Positions 44,684 through 52,307 of a stretch of DNA of 64,000 nucleotides are shown here, one piece after another. Position numbers and translations under genes: made by a program. How positions within the stretch are numbered: the stretch's first letter is position 1; each line of letters opens with the position of its first letter. Source of the DNA: Fen-1135 sp963705275 (GTDB lineage: Bacteria; Desulfobacterota; Syntrophia; Syntrophales; UBA2185); the NCBI GenBank assembly GCA_963705275.1, contig OY970063.1, positions 1,550,001-1,614,000 on the forward strand. Reading direction: 5' to 3'. The notes beneath the pieces were generated by a model, which was not told where the DNA came from, did no database searches, and worked only from the letters and a program-made list of their open reading frames with translations.

Positions 44684-45652
44684 TTGATTGAAGAGATAGC
44701 TGAGAGTTTTTACATGATCACCCTGCCCATGCCCTTCCGGCTAAAGCACGTCCATGTGTTCGCACTCGTTCATGACGGCAGCGTTTCGCTTTTCGATACA
44801 GGCATGAATACGCCGGAGACATTTTCCATACTTGAGGAATCCCTGAAATCCGTGGGCAAGGCCGTCCGCGACATAGATCGGATATTCATAACACATTTCC
44901 ATACTGATCATTGCGGCATAGCAGGCCGTATCAAGCACATATCAGGCGCGGCAATTGCCATGTCCGCGACAGACGCGCTAAGAATTCATAACGATCAGAA
45001 AAAAGGGCTTGATTTTGATCAGATAAAAAAATTCTACTGCGAGCAGGGGCTGAGAGAAGAAATTATGGCTGGCCTCTTGGAGCTCCTTGGCTCTTTCCGA
45101 AAGGCGACGATCCCCTTCAAAATCGATACGAGTCTTGAAGAACACGGTTCTCAAAAGGCGGGCGATAGGGAGTTTGAGGTCATATCGGTACCAGGCCATA
45201 CGAGCGGGCAGGTGTGCTTCTTCTTCCGAAGGGAAGGCATACTGCTCTCCGGCGACCATATTTTACCGGATATCACCCCTAACCTGAGTCCCGATCCCTA
45301 TAATCCAGGGTTTCGACCTCTCAAGAGCTTTCTGGATTCACTCGGAAAGGTTGAAGACCTCCCTGTCATCAAGGTCTATCCGGCCCATGGTGATCCTTTT
45401 TCAAATCTGAAGATGCGGGTAGAAGAGATCAGGGAACATCACAGGGAGAGAAAAGGCCTTGTGCTTGAATCCGTTAAAGGAGGCCCGAAGACAACGTATC
45501 AGGTATCCCTGGATATCTTCGGACAAAACTTGCCTGAGTTCGACCAGTTCTTAGCCGTTAATGAAACATACGCCCATTTGATTGAGTTAGCGGAAGAAGG
45601 GCTTATTAAACAGAAAAAATTAGGGGATCTTATTATCCATTCTGTTATTTGA
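44684..45652 (+). CDS. Metallo-beta-lactamase fold hydrolase (glyoxalase II-like)
   Basis: The 322-residue protein has the zinc motif FITHFHTDHCGIAG, VPGHTSGQVCFFF, LLSGDHILPDITPN and a late VYPAHGDPF, followed by a ~75-residue C-terminal helical domain of the LACTB2 type. A TTG start at 44684 follows AAGGAGGG by 10 bases. It probably hydrolyses a thioester or similar bond; the substrate is unknown. It converges on the second yjbQ gene. Confidence 0.85.
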   Translation: MIEEIAESFYMITLPMPFRLKHVHVFALVHDGSVSLFDTGMNTPETFSILEESLKSVGKAVRDIDRIFITHFHTDHCGIAGRIKHISGAAIAMSATDALRIHNDQKKGLDFDQIKKFYCEQGLREEIMAGLLELLGSFRKATIPFKIDTSLEEHGSQKAGDREFEVISVPGHTSGQVCFFFRREGILLSGDHILPDITPNLSPDPYNPGFRPLKSFLDSLGKVEDLPVIKVYPAHGDPFSNLKMRVEEIREHHRERKGLVLESVKGGPKTTYQVSLDIFGQNLPEFDQFLAVNETYAHLIELAEEGLIKQKKLGDLIIHSVI

Positions 45653-45697
45653 CTTATTGAGGAAATCTGCCTTCTTTCCGAGGGTGAACCCTCCCTT

Positions 45698-46156
45698 TCA
45701 TGAATCCCCGGGTTTTGATCCCTTTTTCTTTTTATTTCCGGAAACCTGCATGATTACCCGCCTCTGCCTTGGCCGGTTGTCAAAATCAATAAATACGATC
45801 TGCTGCCACGTTCCCAATTGTAGACGCCCATTGATCGCAGGAATTGTCAGAGATGGGCCCAGGAGGGCCGCTCTTACATGGGCATGTCCGTTTCCATCAC
45901 CCCATCGTTCGTTGTGATGATAGTATTTGCCCTCTGGTGCGAGGTCTTCTATTGCCTCCTTCAGATCGCTGACGGCGCCGTGTTCATATTCTATTGTCGT
46001 TATGGCGCCTGTAGAGCCGGGAACGAAAAGGAGCACCTGGCCGTCTTCCAGATTTGTTTCAGCAACCCGGTCCAACACCTGGTGGGTTAAGTCAATAACG
46101 TCAGTATTCCCCGATGTGGAAAAAGAAAGATCAAATGTTGTCATCTCCACAGCCAT
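45698..46156 (-). CDS. YjbQ/UPF0047 family protein, second divergent copy
   Basis: The ~152-residue protein has the other family subtype motif, VPGSTGAITTIEYEHG, where the first copy has HTTAAVTINEN. It continues YYHHNERWGDGNGHAHVRAAL and LGTWQQIVFIDFD and ends in a Lys-rich tail. The His residues proposed as metal ligands in the middle motif are kept. ATG 46156 follows AAGGATGG. It sits between two MBL-fold genes, just as the first copy sits beside one. Confidence 0.87.
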   Translation of the reverse strand: MAVEMTTFDLSFSTSGNTDVIDLTHQVLDRVAETNLEDGQVLLFVPGSTGAITTIEYEHGAVSDLKEAIEDLAPEGKYYHHNERWGDGNGHAHVRAALLGPSLTIPAINGRLQLGTWQQIVFIDFDNRPRQRRVIMQVSGNKKKKGSKPGDS

Positions 46157-46277
46157 ACATGCCATCCTTTCATCTTTGATGGAAAAGTCGGGACATAATG
46201 GATTTCAAACCGGAATTATTTCTCATTTAGGGCAACTATAAATTTCCTGCCTTTTGAAGGCCATGCTGACAATTTCG

Positions 46278-46943
46278 CTATATGTACGGGAAGACATGTT
46301 TTTGCACCATCTGAAAATTTTTCTTAACCTCACCAGCGCCGTCTATAATGTTCATGTGGCCCGGGAAGAGCGCCTCTATATCGAGCTTTGAAAGAGTTAC
46401 AATGCTTTGCTTCAGGTAGGAACCGCTTCCTCCAGCGAAATCTGTTCTTCCCACATTCTGATAGAAGATTACATCCCCGGAGAAAAGGGCTTTCCGGGCA
46501 GGCCAGTACAGACCGATGGAACCCGGTGAATGTCCCGGTATGAGAAGGATTTCAAATGTCTCGTCTCCCAGGGAAACATTGCCTTCCTTCAAGGAGAGAT
46601 CGACGCGTATGACAGGAGCATTCATGCCGAACAGGTTATACAGGCTGGAACCGACTCCGTTAAAGAACTCCATCTCCTTTTCGTGAAGGCCGACCTTTGT
46701 ATCAGGGACATTAAACAAGACTGACCCCTCGAAGTGATCGGGGTGGGAATGGGTATTGATGACATATTTTATCGCACTTTTCTCTATCCCATCCTCTTCC
46801 ATGCTTTCAAGTAGATTAGGCACGAATCCCTTCAAGCCGGGGTCAATAAGGGCATTGACACTGCCGCCAATATAAAAGCTGTTACAGTTATTTTCAAAAG
46901 AGTCTGTCCACTCATAAACATAGATGTCATCCGTAAATCTCAT
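46278..46943 (-). CDS. Metallo-beta-lactamase fold hydrolase
   Basis: The 221-residue protein has INTHSHPDHFEGSVLF, LIPGHSPGSIGLYWP, LFSGDVIFYQNVGRTDF and ALFPGHMNIIDG, a complete set of MBL metal ligands. The short form resembles glyoxalase II-like thioesterases of anaerobes. The ATG follows AGGAGAACC. It is complete. The substrate is unknown. Confidence 0.85.
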   Translation of the reverse strand: MRFTDDIYVYEWTDSFENNCNSFYIGGSVNALIDPGLKGFVPNLLESMEEDGIEKSAIKYVINTHSHPDHFEGSVLFNVPDTKVGLHEKEMEFFNGVGSSLYNLFGMNAPVIRVDLSLKEGNVSLGDETFEILLIPGHSPGSIGLYWPARKALFSGDVIFYQNVGRTDFAGGSGSYLKQSIVTLSKLDIEALFPGHMNIIDGAGEVKKNFQMVQKHVFPYI

Positions 46944-47126
46944 AGGTTCTCCTTTTATTTATCGTTTTGGATTTTGCAATAGAGGATTTATAGCATTATT
47001 TGTTCATATTACTTTGGAGTACATTTACTTGCAAGGACAATGTATCCAGGAGAAGAGAGCATCGGTACCGCAGATTTCCCAGCTAAAGTCGCACAGAAAT
47101 AAGAATGCTTTCTTACAAAAAAAGTG

Positions 47127-47164
47127 TTGACAAAAACCGGCAATGGTTGTATCATACAACTATG
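47127..47164 (+). promoter_or_regulatory. Strong promoter with overlapping MarR-type operator, possibly leaderless
   Basis: TTGACA (47127-47132), an exact 17-base spacer and TATCAT (47150-47155) form a near-consensus promoter. The perfect palindrome GTTGTAT-C-ATACAAC (47146-47160) covers the -10 box, as expected of an autorepressed MarR gene. The ATG of the regulator begins at 47162, only 7 bases past the -10 box, where transcription should start, so its mRNA may lack a leader. Confidence 0.75.
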
Positions 47165-47623
47165 ATAAAGGAAAGCAAATATATAAACAGGGATGTTCTG
47201 TCCCTGGTATCGGATCTCTGCCAGGTCGTTCGTTTTTGCCGTCAGGACGCGATATTCTGTGAGGACGTGACTTTTACCCAGTTTCTCATACTCGATGAGA
47301 TTGCAAAAAAAGAGAAGCTGAAGATGTTGGATCTTCATCAGATCCTCGCCGTTGATAAGAGCACGACTACCAGACTCGTGAATCCATTGGTCAGGCAGGG
47401 ACTGGTGGAACGTAAGATATCTGACCATGATTCCAGGGCCGTGAATTTGAGATTGACACCGGCAGGCAGGAAAGTTCACAGAAAAGTGTGGTTATGCCTT
47501 GAAGGTTTTGTCGGCGCCATTGAAGGACGAATTCCCGAGAAGAAAAAGAAACTCGTGTATGATGCTGTGAAGCTCTTTATCGACGCCGTGAAGAAAGCCT
47601 CGTCAGCCTGCTCATGTAGCTGA
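47162..47623 (+). CDS. Cys-rich MarR-family regulator, first gene of the hgcAB operon
   Basis: From ATG 47162 the protein has 153 residues, normal for MarR. It shows the winged helix: TQFLILDEIAKKEKLKMLDL, recognition region DKSTTTRLVNPLVRQGLVER and wing DHDSRAVNLRLTPAGRKV. It has six cysteines: C20, C26, C33, C112 and the C-terminal pair C150 and C152 (SSACSCS). Cys spacing in helix 1 and the CxC tail would allow metal or thiol sensing; that is an inference. An in-frame start at 47105 is rejected because the promoter lies inside that extension. hgcA follows after 22 bases. Confidence 0.88.
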   Translation: MIKESKYINRDVLSLVSDLCQVVRFCRQDAIFCEDVTFTQFLILDEIAKKEKLKMLDLHQILAVDKSTTTRLVNPLVRQGLVERKISDHDSRAVNLRLTPAGRKVHRKVWLCLEGFVGAIEGRIPEKKKKLVYDAVKLFIDAVKKASSACSCS

Positions 47624-47645
47624 GTAATCGTAAAGGAGCAAGAAA

Positions 47646-48821
47646 GTGTGTCAACCTGGCTGTAGTGCAACAAGAAGCGAATCCGGTAAGAAAGGCGTGG
47701 AAAAAGTCCCATTTGTTTTTCCGGTAATTTCACAACTGACACAAACATGTGAGATCCAGGTGGGCCTCCCCAGTAGTAATCAGCCGTTCGTCGTTGGTTC
47801 GATCGAGACACCGGTCGGTGCGGCGCCGCAAGTCACCTCCGTCTTAACATGGCAGGATAAGTGGGGGACAATAAAAGCCCGCTGGGGTGTCGGCCGTATG
47901 GACTATACTGTTGAGCCCGGTCTATATGCCCTGGGAAATCCAAACAATGAATCGCAAGTGCTCGTTACTGCAAATTACAAAATGAGTTTTGACCGGCTCC
48001 GTGAAGCCCTTTCCGAACGGCACGCCTGGATCTTGGTTCTCGATACGAAGGGAATAAACGTCTGGTGTGCGGCAGGCAAGGGCACTTTTGGAACAGAGGA
48101 ACTGGTACGACGGATAAGGATGAGCGGATTGGAAAGTGTTGTCGTCCACAGGGAATTGGTCCTTCCGCAGCTCTCCGGCCCCGGTGTTGCCGCCCACCTG
48201 GTCAAAAAATTTTCCGGTTTCAAGGTTAAGTACGGCCCCATCCGGGCCTCAGATCTTCCTGCCTATTTGGAGGCCGGTCTCATAGCAACACCGAAGATGC
48301 GCATGAAAACCTTCACCTTGCGTGAGAGGGTAGCCTTGATCCCAATAGAGCTTGTGGCGGCATTCAAGGCAGCGATTCTTATCATGCTCCTCTTCTTCCT
48401 TCTCGGCGGTCTGGGAGGTCCTGCAGGATACTGGGCAAATGTGATGAACTATGGCCTTTTTGCTGCTACTGCCATATTGACGGCAATCATCTCCGGTGCA
48501 GTCTTGACGCCGATCCTGCTCCCTCTTCTTCCCGGCAGGGCTTTTTCGCTCAAGGGTTGTACCGTCGGTGTAATCGCTGCATTCTCCCTCCTGATAGTGA
48601 GGAATCCCGATCTCCATTTCTGGCCGGGCAGGCTCGAAGCTCTTGCCTGGCTCTTACTGATACCGGCATTAGCGGCATATCTCGCCATGAATTTTACCGG
48701 TGCTTCGACATATACCTCCCTTTCGGGAGTAAAAAAGGAAATGCGGTTTGCCATACCTCTGGAAATCGGCGCCGGCGTTGCCGGTGTCGGGCTCTGGCTG
48801 GTGTCTCGCTTTATCGCGTAG
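47646..48821 (+). CDS. hgcA: Mercury methyltransferase corrinoid protein HgcA
   Basis: The 391-residue protein has the HgcA signature N-V-W-C-A-A-G-K-G at residues 138-146, in the corrinoid-binding cap helix, with Cys141 as the cobalt ligand. The N-terminal corrinoid domain (about 40-225; TSVLTWQDKWGTIKARWGVGR, FKVKYGPIRASDLPAYL) is followed by five membrane helices (about 229-390). HgcA transfers a methyl group from its corrinoid to Hg(II), making methylmercury, at the cytoplasmic membrane. GTG 47646 follows AAGGAG by 7-8 bases. A Cys pair at residues 2 and 6 may bind metal. hgcB starts 10 bases after its stop. Confidence 0.96.
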   Translation: MCQPGCSATRSESGKKGVEKVPFVFPVISQLTQTCEIQVGLPSSNQPFVVGSIETPVGAAPQVTSVLTWQDKWGTIKARWGVGRMDYTVEPGLYALGNPNNESQVLVTANYKMSFDRLREALSERHAWILVLDTKGINVWCAAGKGTFGTEELVRRIRMSGLESVVVHRELVLPQLSGPGVAAHLVKKFSGFKVKYGPIRASDLPAYLEAGLIATPKMRMKTFTLRERVALIPIELVAAFKAAILIMLLFFLLGGLGGPAGYWANVMNYGLFAATAILTAIISGAVLTPILLPLLPGRAFSLKGCTVGVIAAFSLLIVRNPDLHFWPGRLEALAWLLLIPALAAYLAMNFTGASTYTSLSGVKKEMRFAIPLEIGAGVAGVGLWLVSRFIA

Positions 48822-48831
48822 GAGCCTGCAT

Positions 48832-49161
48832 ATGAAAAGAATGACCTATCTGAAAGATGTGGTGACGCTCGAGTTCCACGAGGAAAAATGTGTCGGTTGC
48901 GGCATGTGCAGCGAGGTCTGCCCTCAGGCTGTCATTGCTATAAATGACGTAGGCCGCGCATGGATTCAAGAAAGAGACGCCTGTATGGAATGCGGGGCCT
49001 GCAGCCGGAATTGCCCCACTGGGGCGTTTTCTGTGCAGGCAGGTGTGGGGTGCGCTGCCGCAGTCATAAACTCCATGTTGGGCCGAAGCGACGCGCCCTG
49101 TTGCGGGCCGATAGAATCTTGCGGGCAAACCAAAAATGACGAAAAGGCCTCATGCTGCTGA
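48832..49161 (+). CDS. hgcB: HgcB ferredoxin-like partner of HgcA
   Basis: The 109-residue protein has two 4Fe-4S motifs: CVGCGMCSEVC-P (C20-C30) and CMECGACSRNC-P (C51-C61), the second with the HgcB signature CMECGA. A further Cys74 matches the conserved single Cys of HgcB. Vicinal pairs at C90-C91 and at the very end, C108-C109, match the Hg-binding tail. It reduces the HgcA corrinoid and probably hands over Hg(II). ATG 48832 follows AGGAG, which overlaps the hgcA stop. Adjacent genes and both signatures make the pair secure. Confidence 0.96.
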   Translation: MKRMTYLKDVVTLEFHEEKCVGCGMCSEVCPQAVIAINDVGRAWIQERDACMECGACSRNCPTGAFSVQAGVGCAAAVINSMLGRSDAPCCGPIESCGQTKNDEKASCC

Positions 49162-49245
49162 TTGTGCAAAGGGGCTTGAGTCTGGATTCCGCTATGGATT
49201 ACATTCAGCGAACAGTATCTGTTAATTACGAAAAGTGCCAGTAAC

Positions 49246-49279
49246 TTTGAACAATCTCTTGCAACGTAAGTTGTTCAAA
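49246..49279. repeat. Inverted repeat downstream of hgcB
   Basis: TTTGAACAA (49246-49254) and TTGTTCAAA (49271-49279) are perfect 9-base arms around a 16-base loop. There is no T run after the second arm, so it is not a simple terminator. It lies just ahead of a TTGACA at 49286 and may be an operator or an mRNA 3' hairpin. Confidence 0.5.
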
Positions 49280-49285
49280 AATCGC

Positions 49286-49314
49286 TTGACAACTTCGGAC
49301 CAATCTTTAAACAT
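49286..49314 (+). promoter_or_regulatory. Candidate promoter for the radical SAM gene
   Basis: TTGACA (49286-49291) is followed after 16-17 bases by TAAACA/AAACAT, a weak -10. The gene begins about 105 bases downstream. Confidence 0.35.
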
Positions 49315-49417
49315 ACATCTTACTTAAAGAATTTTCGTTACCTCGTCACCCTCGCAAACTGACTGTCTCAATTGCTCTAATCATAAATAACGTGCCTTAT
49401 ATTTTGTAAATTTTATC

Positions 49418-50200
49418 ATGAAATCAACGAAGAAAGATGCTTCCCGAAGTACAAATGTCTATCATATAACATACTCCAGGGAACATGGCGTAGGTTGCCT
49501 CTATTTCTGGGGCTGTAATCTGAGGTGCAAACTATGCCTCTTAAAGAAGGAGGTCTTTGATTGTCACCTTCCGGAAACGCGCTTACGTATCTACGACCCG
49601 TCATACAAGAGCGAACGACCCACCCATTTTCTGACGCTGCAAAAACTCATGTCCCTTCTCGATCCTCTTTCGTTAAAACAGATTGTCCTCATGGGCGCCG
49701 AACCGGTATGCGACCCAAGGTTGCCCCGGTTTCTGGCTTCTTTGAAACGGTCGAAGGATTGTTCCTTTGTTCTTCTTACCAACGGCAAAAAATTTCCACC
49801 CCTGTCGATGGTGGATGAGATCATTTTCAGCATCAAAGCTATAACGCCGGCGCTGCATAGGGACTATACAGGTGTTGACAACAAGATTATACTGCGCAAC
49901 TTTACTAAGATCGCCGCATCGAAATCCGTCTCGCTTCATGTTGAGACTGTTTTCATACCAGACTACGTTGATGAGGATGAGGTGCTGAGGATCGCTGATT
50001 TCATTGCGTCCATTGATCCAGCGATTCCATTCAGGATAGATGCTTATCTCCCCATCGAGGGATTGCCATGGCGGGCTCCGCAGGCGCATGAAATCCAGTC
50101 ATTAACTGAAAAGGTAAGATGTATGCTCCCAAACACTTCTTGCCTTTACGGTGATGAGGGTAAAACAGAACTGGCCTATGAGGTGGAACGGATATTCTGA
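49418..50200 (+). CDS. Radical SAM protein, PFL-activase-like
   Basis: The 260-residue protein has the cluster motif GCNLRCKLC (Cys33, 37, 40) and VLMGAEPVCDPRL in place of the usual GGEP. A TIM-barrel continues (FVLLTNGKKF, IIFSIKAI, LHVETVFIPDYVDEDEV). There is no auxiliary SPASM cluster. It resembles activase-like or tungsten-oxidoreductase-associated radical SAM proteins. Target unknown. The ribosome site before the ATG is weak. It is followed by an M24 peptidase after 24 bases and shares the strand with hgcAB 256 bases upstream. Confidence 0.82.
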   Translation: MKSTKKDASRSTNVYHITYSREHGVGCLYFWGCNLRCKLCLLKKEVFDCHLPETRLRIYDPSYKSERPTHFLTLQKLMSLLDPLSLKQIVLMGAEPVCDPRLPRFLASLKRSKDCSFVLLTNGKKFPPLSMVDEIIFSIKAITPALHRDYTGVDNKIILRNFTKIAASKSVSLHVETVFIPDYVDEDEVLRIADFIASIDPAIPFRIDAYLPIEGLPWRAPQAHEIQSLTEKVRCMLPNTSCLYGDEGKTELAYEVERIF

Positions 50201-50224
50201 ATCAGAAGGTAATAGGAGGTTATT

Positions 50225-51400
50225 ATGAAACCCCTGGATCGGATTAACCATCTGCAAAAGAAGCTTGGAGAGCAGGATCTTGCAGGCGCTCTAATCTTTT
50301 ACTCGCGGGACGTTTTTTATTACACGGGTACTGCACAGCCCTCTTACCTCGTGATTCTGCCTGACGACTACCGTCTCTTCATAAGAAGCGGCTATGATTT
50401 CGCCCGCAACGACGTCTTCGTAGAAAACAAAAAGGTTGTGGAAGAACGCCGTTTAGATAATATATTCAAGAAGATTTTTAGCGATCTCGATAAAGGGCCC
50501 CTTAGTATAGGGACTGAATTGGATGTCTTGACGGTAGAGCAATTTGGTCAGTTCAAGAAGGCTTTCCATAATTGCAATTTCGTAAACATCAGCCCTGCTA
50601 TTCTGGAACAGAGAAAAACGAAAGATCGGGGAGAAATAGAAACAATCAGAAAAGCTTGCGAAGCCATCCACCGGGGTCATGAGGCTGTCCTTGCTACCTT
50701 GAAGGAGGGCATCACAGAGTTGGCCCTAGCTGCTGCTGTGGAGAACGCACATCGTCTGGCAGGGCATGAAGGCATATTCTTTATCCGGCAACCGGACTTT
50801 TTTATGAGCCGTGGACCGATTTCTTCGGGGGAGAATCTTTTCAAGACCAGCGGCGTCGTCTATACGATCACAGGTGTGGGGCTAAGTCCCTCTGTACCGG
50901 CAGGACCTTCACAAAGAAGATTATCCAGGGGTGATCTGGTCATGGTTGATATACCCGTAATTGTTGAGGGCTATCACGCGGATCAGACAAGGACCTACTG
51001 TTTGGGAACGGCGAGCAACGGCGCCATGTCTATGTATATTGATCTAAGGGCCATAGCCGATCATCTCATCGGTAATATGAAGGCAGGAATGAAGTGCAGT
51101 GATATTTATAAGATGGCCGTTGAAAAAGCATCGGCCCTTGGGAGAGAGAGCCAATTCCAGAGTTTCGGTGGGGGGAAAAGGTCGCGTCTTATCGGCCATG
51201 GCATCGGGTTAGAATTGAACGAACCTCCCATTCCCTCGGAATACGATCAGTCCCCGGTAGAGGATGGCTATGTTATAGCTCTGGATATGCACATGCTGGA
51301 TGAGTCCGTAGGAGTCGTCAAATTAGAGGACATGATTCTGATCAGAAAGGAAGGTAACGAGATACTGACGAGAAGCGACCGTGACCTCTTTGAAGTATAG
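50225..51400 (+). CDS. M24 family metallopeptidase (Xaa-Pro aminopeptidase-like)
   Basis: The 391-residue protein has a creatinase N-terminal domain (about 1-140) and a pita-bread domain with metal ligands in VMVDIPVIVEGYHADQTRTY, GHGIGLELNEPP and VKLEDMILI. The fourth ligand, usually Glu in a TIEP-like motif, is Asp here (ALDMHM). So catalysis may be altered. AGGAGG precedes the ATG. It probably forms an operon with the radical SAM gene upstream and the DUF169 gene 49 bases downstream. Confidence 0.83.
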   Translation: MKPLDRINHLQKKLGEQDLAGALIFYSRDVFYYTGTAQPSYLVILPDDYRLFIRSGYDFARNDVFVENKKVVEERRLDNIFKKIFSDLDKGPLSIGTELDVLTVEQFGQFKKAFHNCNFVNISPAILEQRKTKDRGEIETIRKACEAIHRGHEAVLATLKEGITELALAAAVENAHRLAGHEGIFFIRQPDFFMSRGPISSGENLFKTSGVVYTITGVGLSPSVPAGPSQRRLSRGDLVMVDIPVIVEGYHADQTRTYCLGTASNGAMSMYIDLRAIADHLIGNMKAGMKCSDIYKMAVEKASALGRESQFQSFGGGKRSRLIGHGIGLELNEPPIPSEYDQSPVEDGYVIALDMHMLDESVGVVKLEDMILIRKEGNEILTRSDRDLFEV

Positions 51401-51449
51401 ATTGTCTTTCGTCATTAACTTTTTTTAAAAATAACAGGAGGCGTTCATT

Positions 51450-52241
51450 ATGGCAGGACAGAATTTAGCAGAAGCGGCTGATCTTATAAGAAATACATTG
51501 AGGCTAAAGAGCTTCCCCGTGGCGGTGAAGTTCTTGAAAGACAAGAAGGAGTTCCCCGAGAAAACGCGCCAGCCCTCTGTGGCCCTCGGGAAAAAGATAG
51601 CCATATGCCAGGCTGTCACCATGGCCCGGATATACGGATGGACAATGGGCCTGACAAAAGATGACGTCGTCTGCGTTCCCGCTGCCATTGCCTTTGGCTT
51701 TAGCACTTCCATGGATTCTGCGGCCTCTCTGGGAAAGCTCTTCTGCGAGGGAAGTTACTCGAAAAGTCAGGAGGTCGGGCAGAAGGAGGCTGACTCGATC
51801 AGACGCCTGAAGAAGGACGAGTATGGGGCTGTCTTACTTTCACCCCTGCACAGGGCTAATTTTGAACCGGACACGGTTGCCTTCTATGGAAACCCGGCCC
51901 AGCTAATGCGACTTGTTCATGCCTGGACCTATGGGACAGGCCAACGTGTTAAGGGCAACTTCGGCGGCAAGATTGAATGCACTGAATACCTCCTTGCTCC
52001 GTTCAAAGATCAGGCGCCGCATATTGCCATCCCCGGTACGGGAGACCGTGTTTTTTCCATGACCCAGGACGATGAAATTGTCTTCGCACTGCCGGGCAGT
52101 CATCTTGCAGAATTAGTCCAGGCCTTAGAGGTTGCGGGGAAAAAAGTCGGCGTACAGTATCCGGTACCTGTCTATCTGAACTATCAGCCGGAATTCCCGA
52201 AACAGTTCAAAGAGCTGGGGAAAGAGTTAGGGATCTTATGA
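51450..52241 (+). CDS. DUF169 family protein
   Basis: The 263-residue protein has the DUF169 pattern: RLKSFPVAVKFLKDKKEFPE, CQAVTMARIYGWTMGLTKDD, CVPAAIAFGF, then HRANFEPDTVAFYGNPAQLMRLVHAW and GNFGGKIECTEYL. The family is common in methanogens and anaerobic bacteria and has no known biochemical role. Conserved cysteines (CQAV, CVPA, ECTE) could bind a cofactor. CAGGAGG precedes the ATG. A terminator follows. Confidence 0.85.
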   Translation: MAGQNLAEAADLIRNTLRLKSFPVAVKFLKDKKEFPEKTRQPSVALGKKIAICQAVTMARIYGWTMGLTKDDVVCVPAAIAFGFSTSMDSAASLGKLFCEGSYSKSQEVGQKEADSIRRLKKDEYGAVLLSPLHRANFEPDTVAFYGNPAQLMRLVHAWTYGTGQRVKGNFGGKIECTEYLLAPFKDQAPHIAIPGTGDRVFSMTQDDEIVFALPGSHLAELVQALEVAGKKVGVQYPVPVYLNYQPEFPKQFKELGKELGIL

Positions 52242-52266
52242 GTGTATAAGGGAATAATTATTTGCC

Positions 52267-52297
52267 CGGGGTGATGTCTCTGCGGGCATCACCCTTT
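52267..52297 (+). terminator. Terminator between DUF169 and sufB
   Basis: GGGTGATG (52269-52276) pairs with CATCACCC (52287-52294), followed by TTT. It lies between convergent genes and may serve both. Confidence 0.6.
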
Positions 52298-52307
52298 CCT
52301 GATGGCG

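Noticed and set aside
47105..47161. Longer MarR start at 47105
   Set aside because: This extension contains the promoter and operator and adds residues not typical of MarR proteins.
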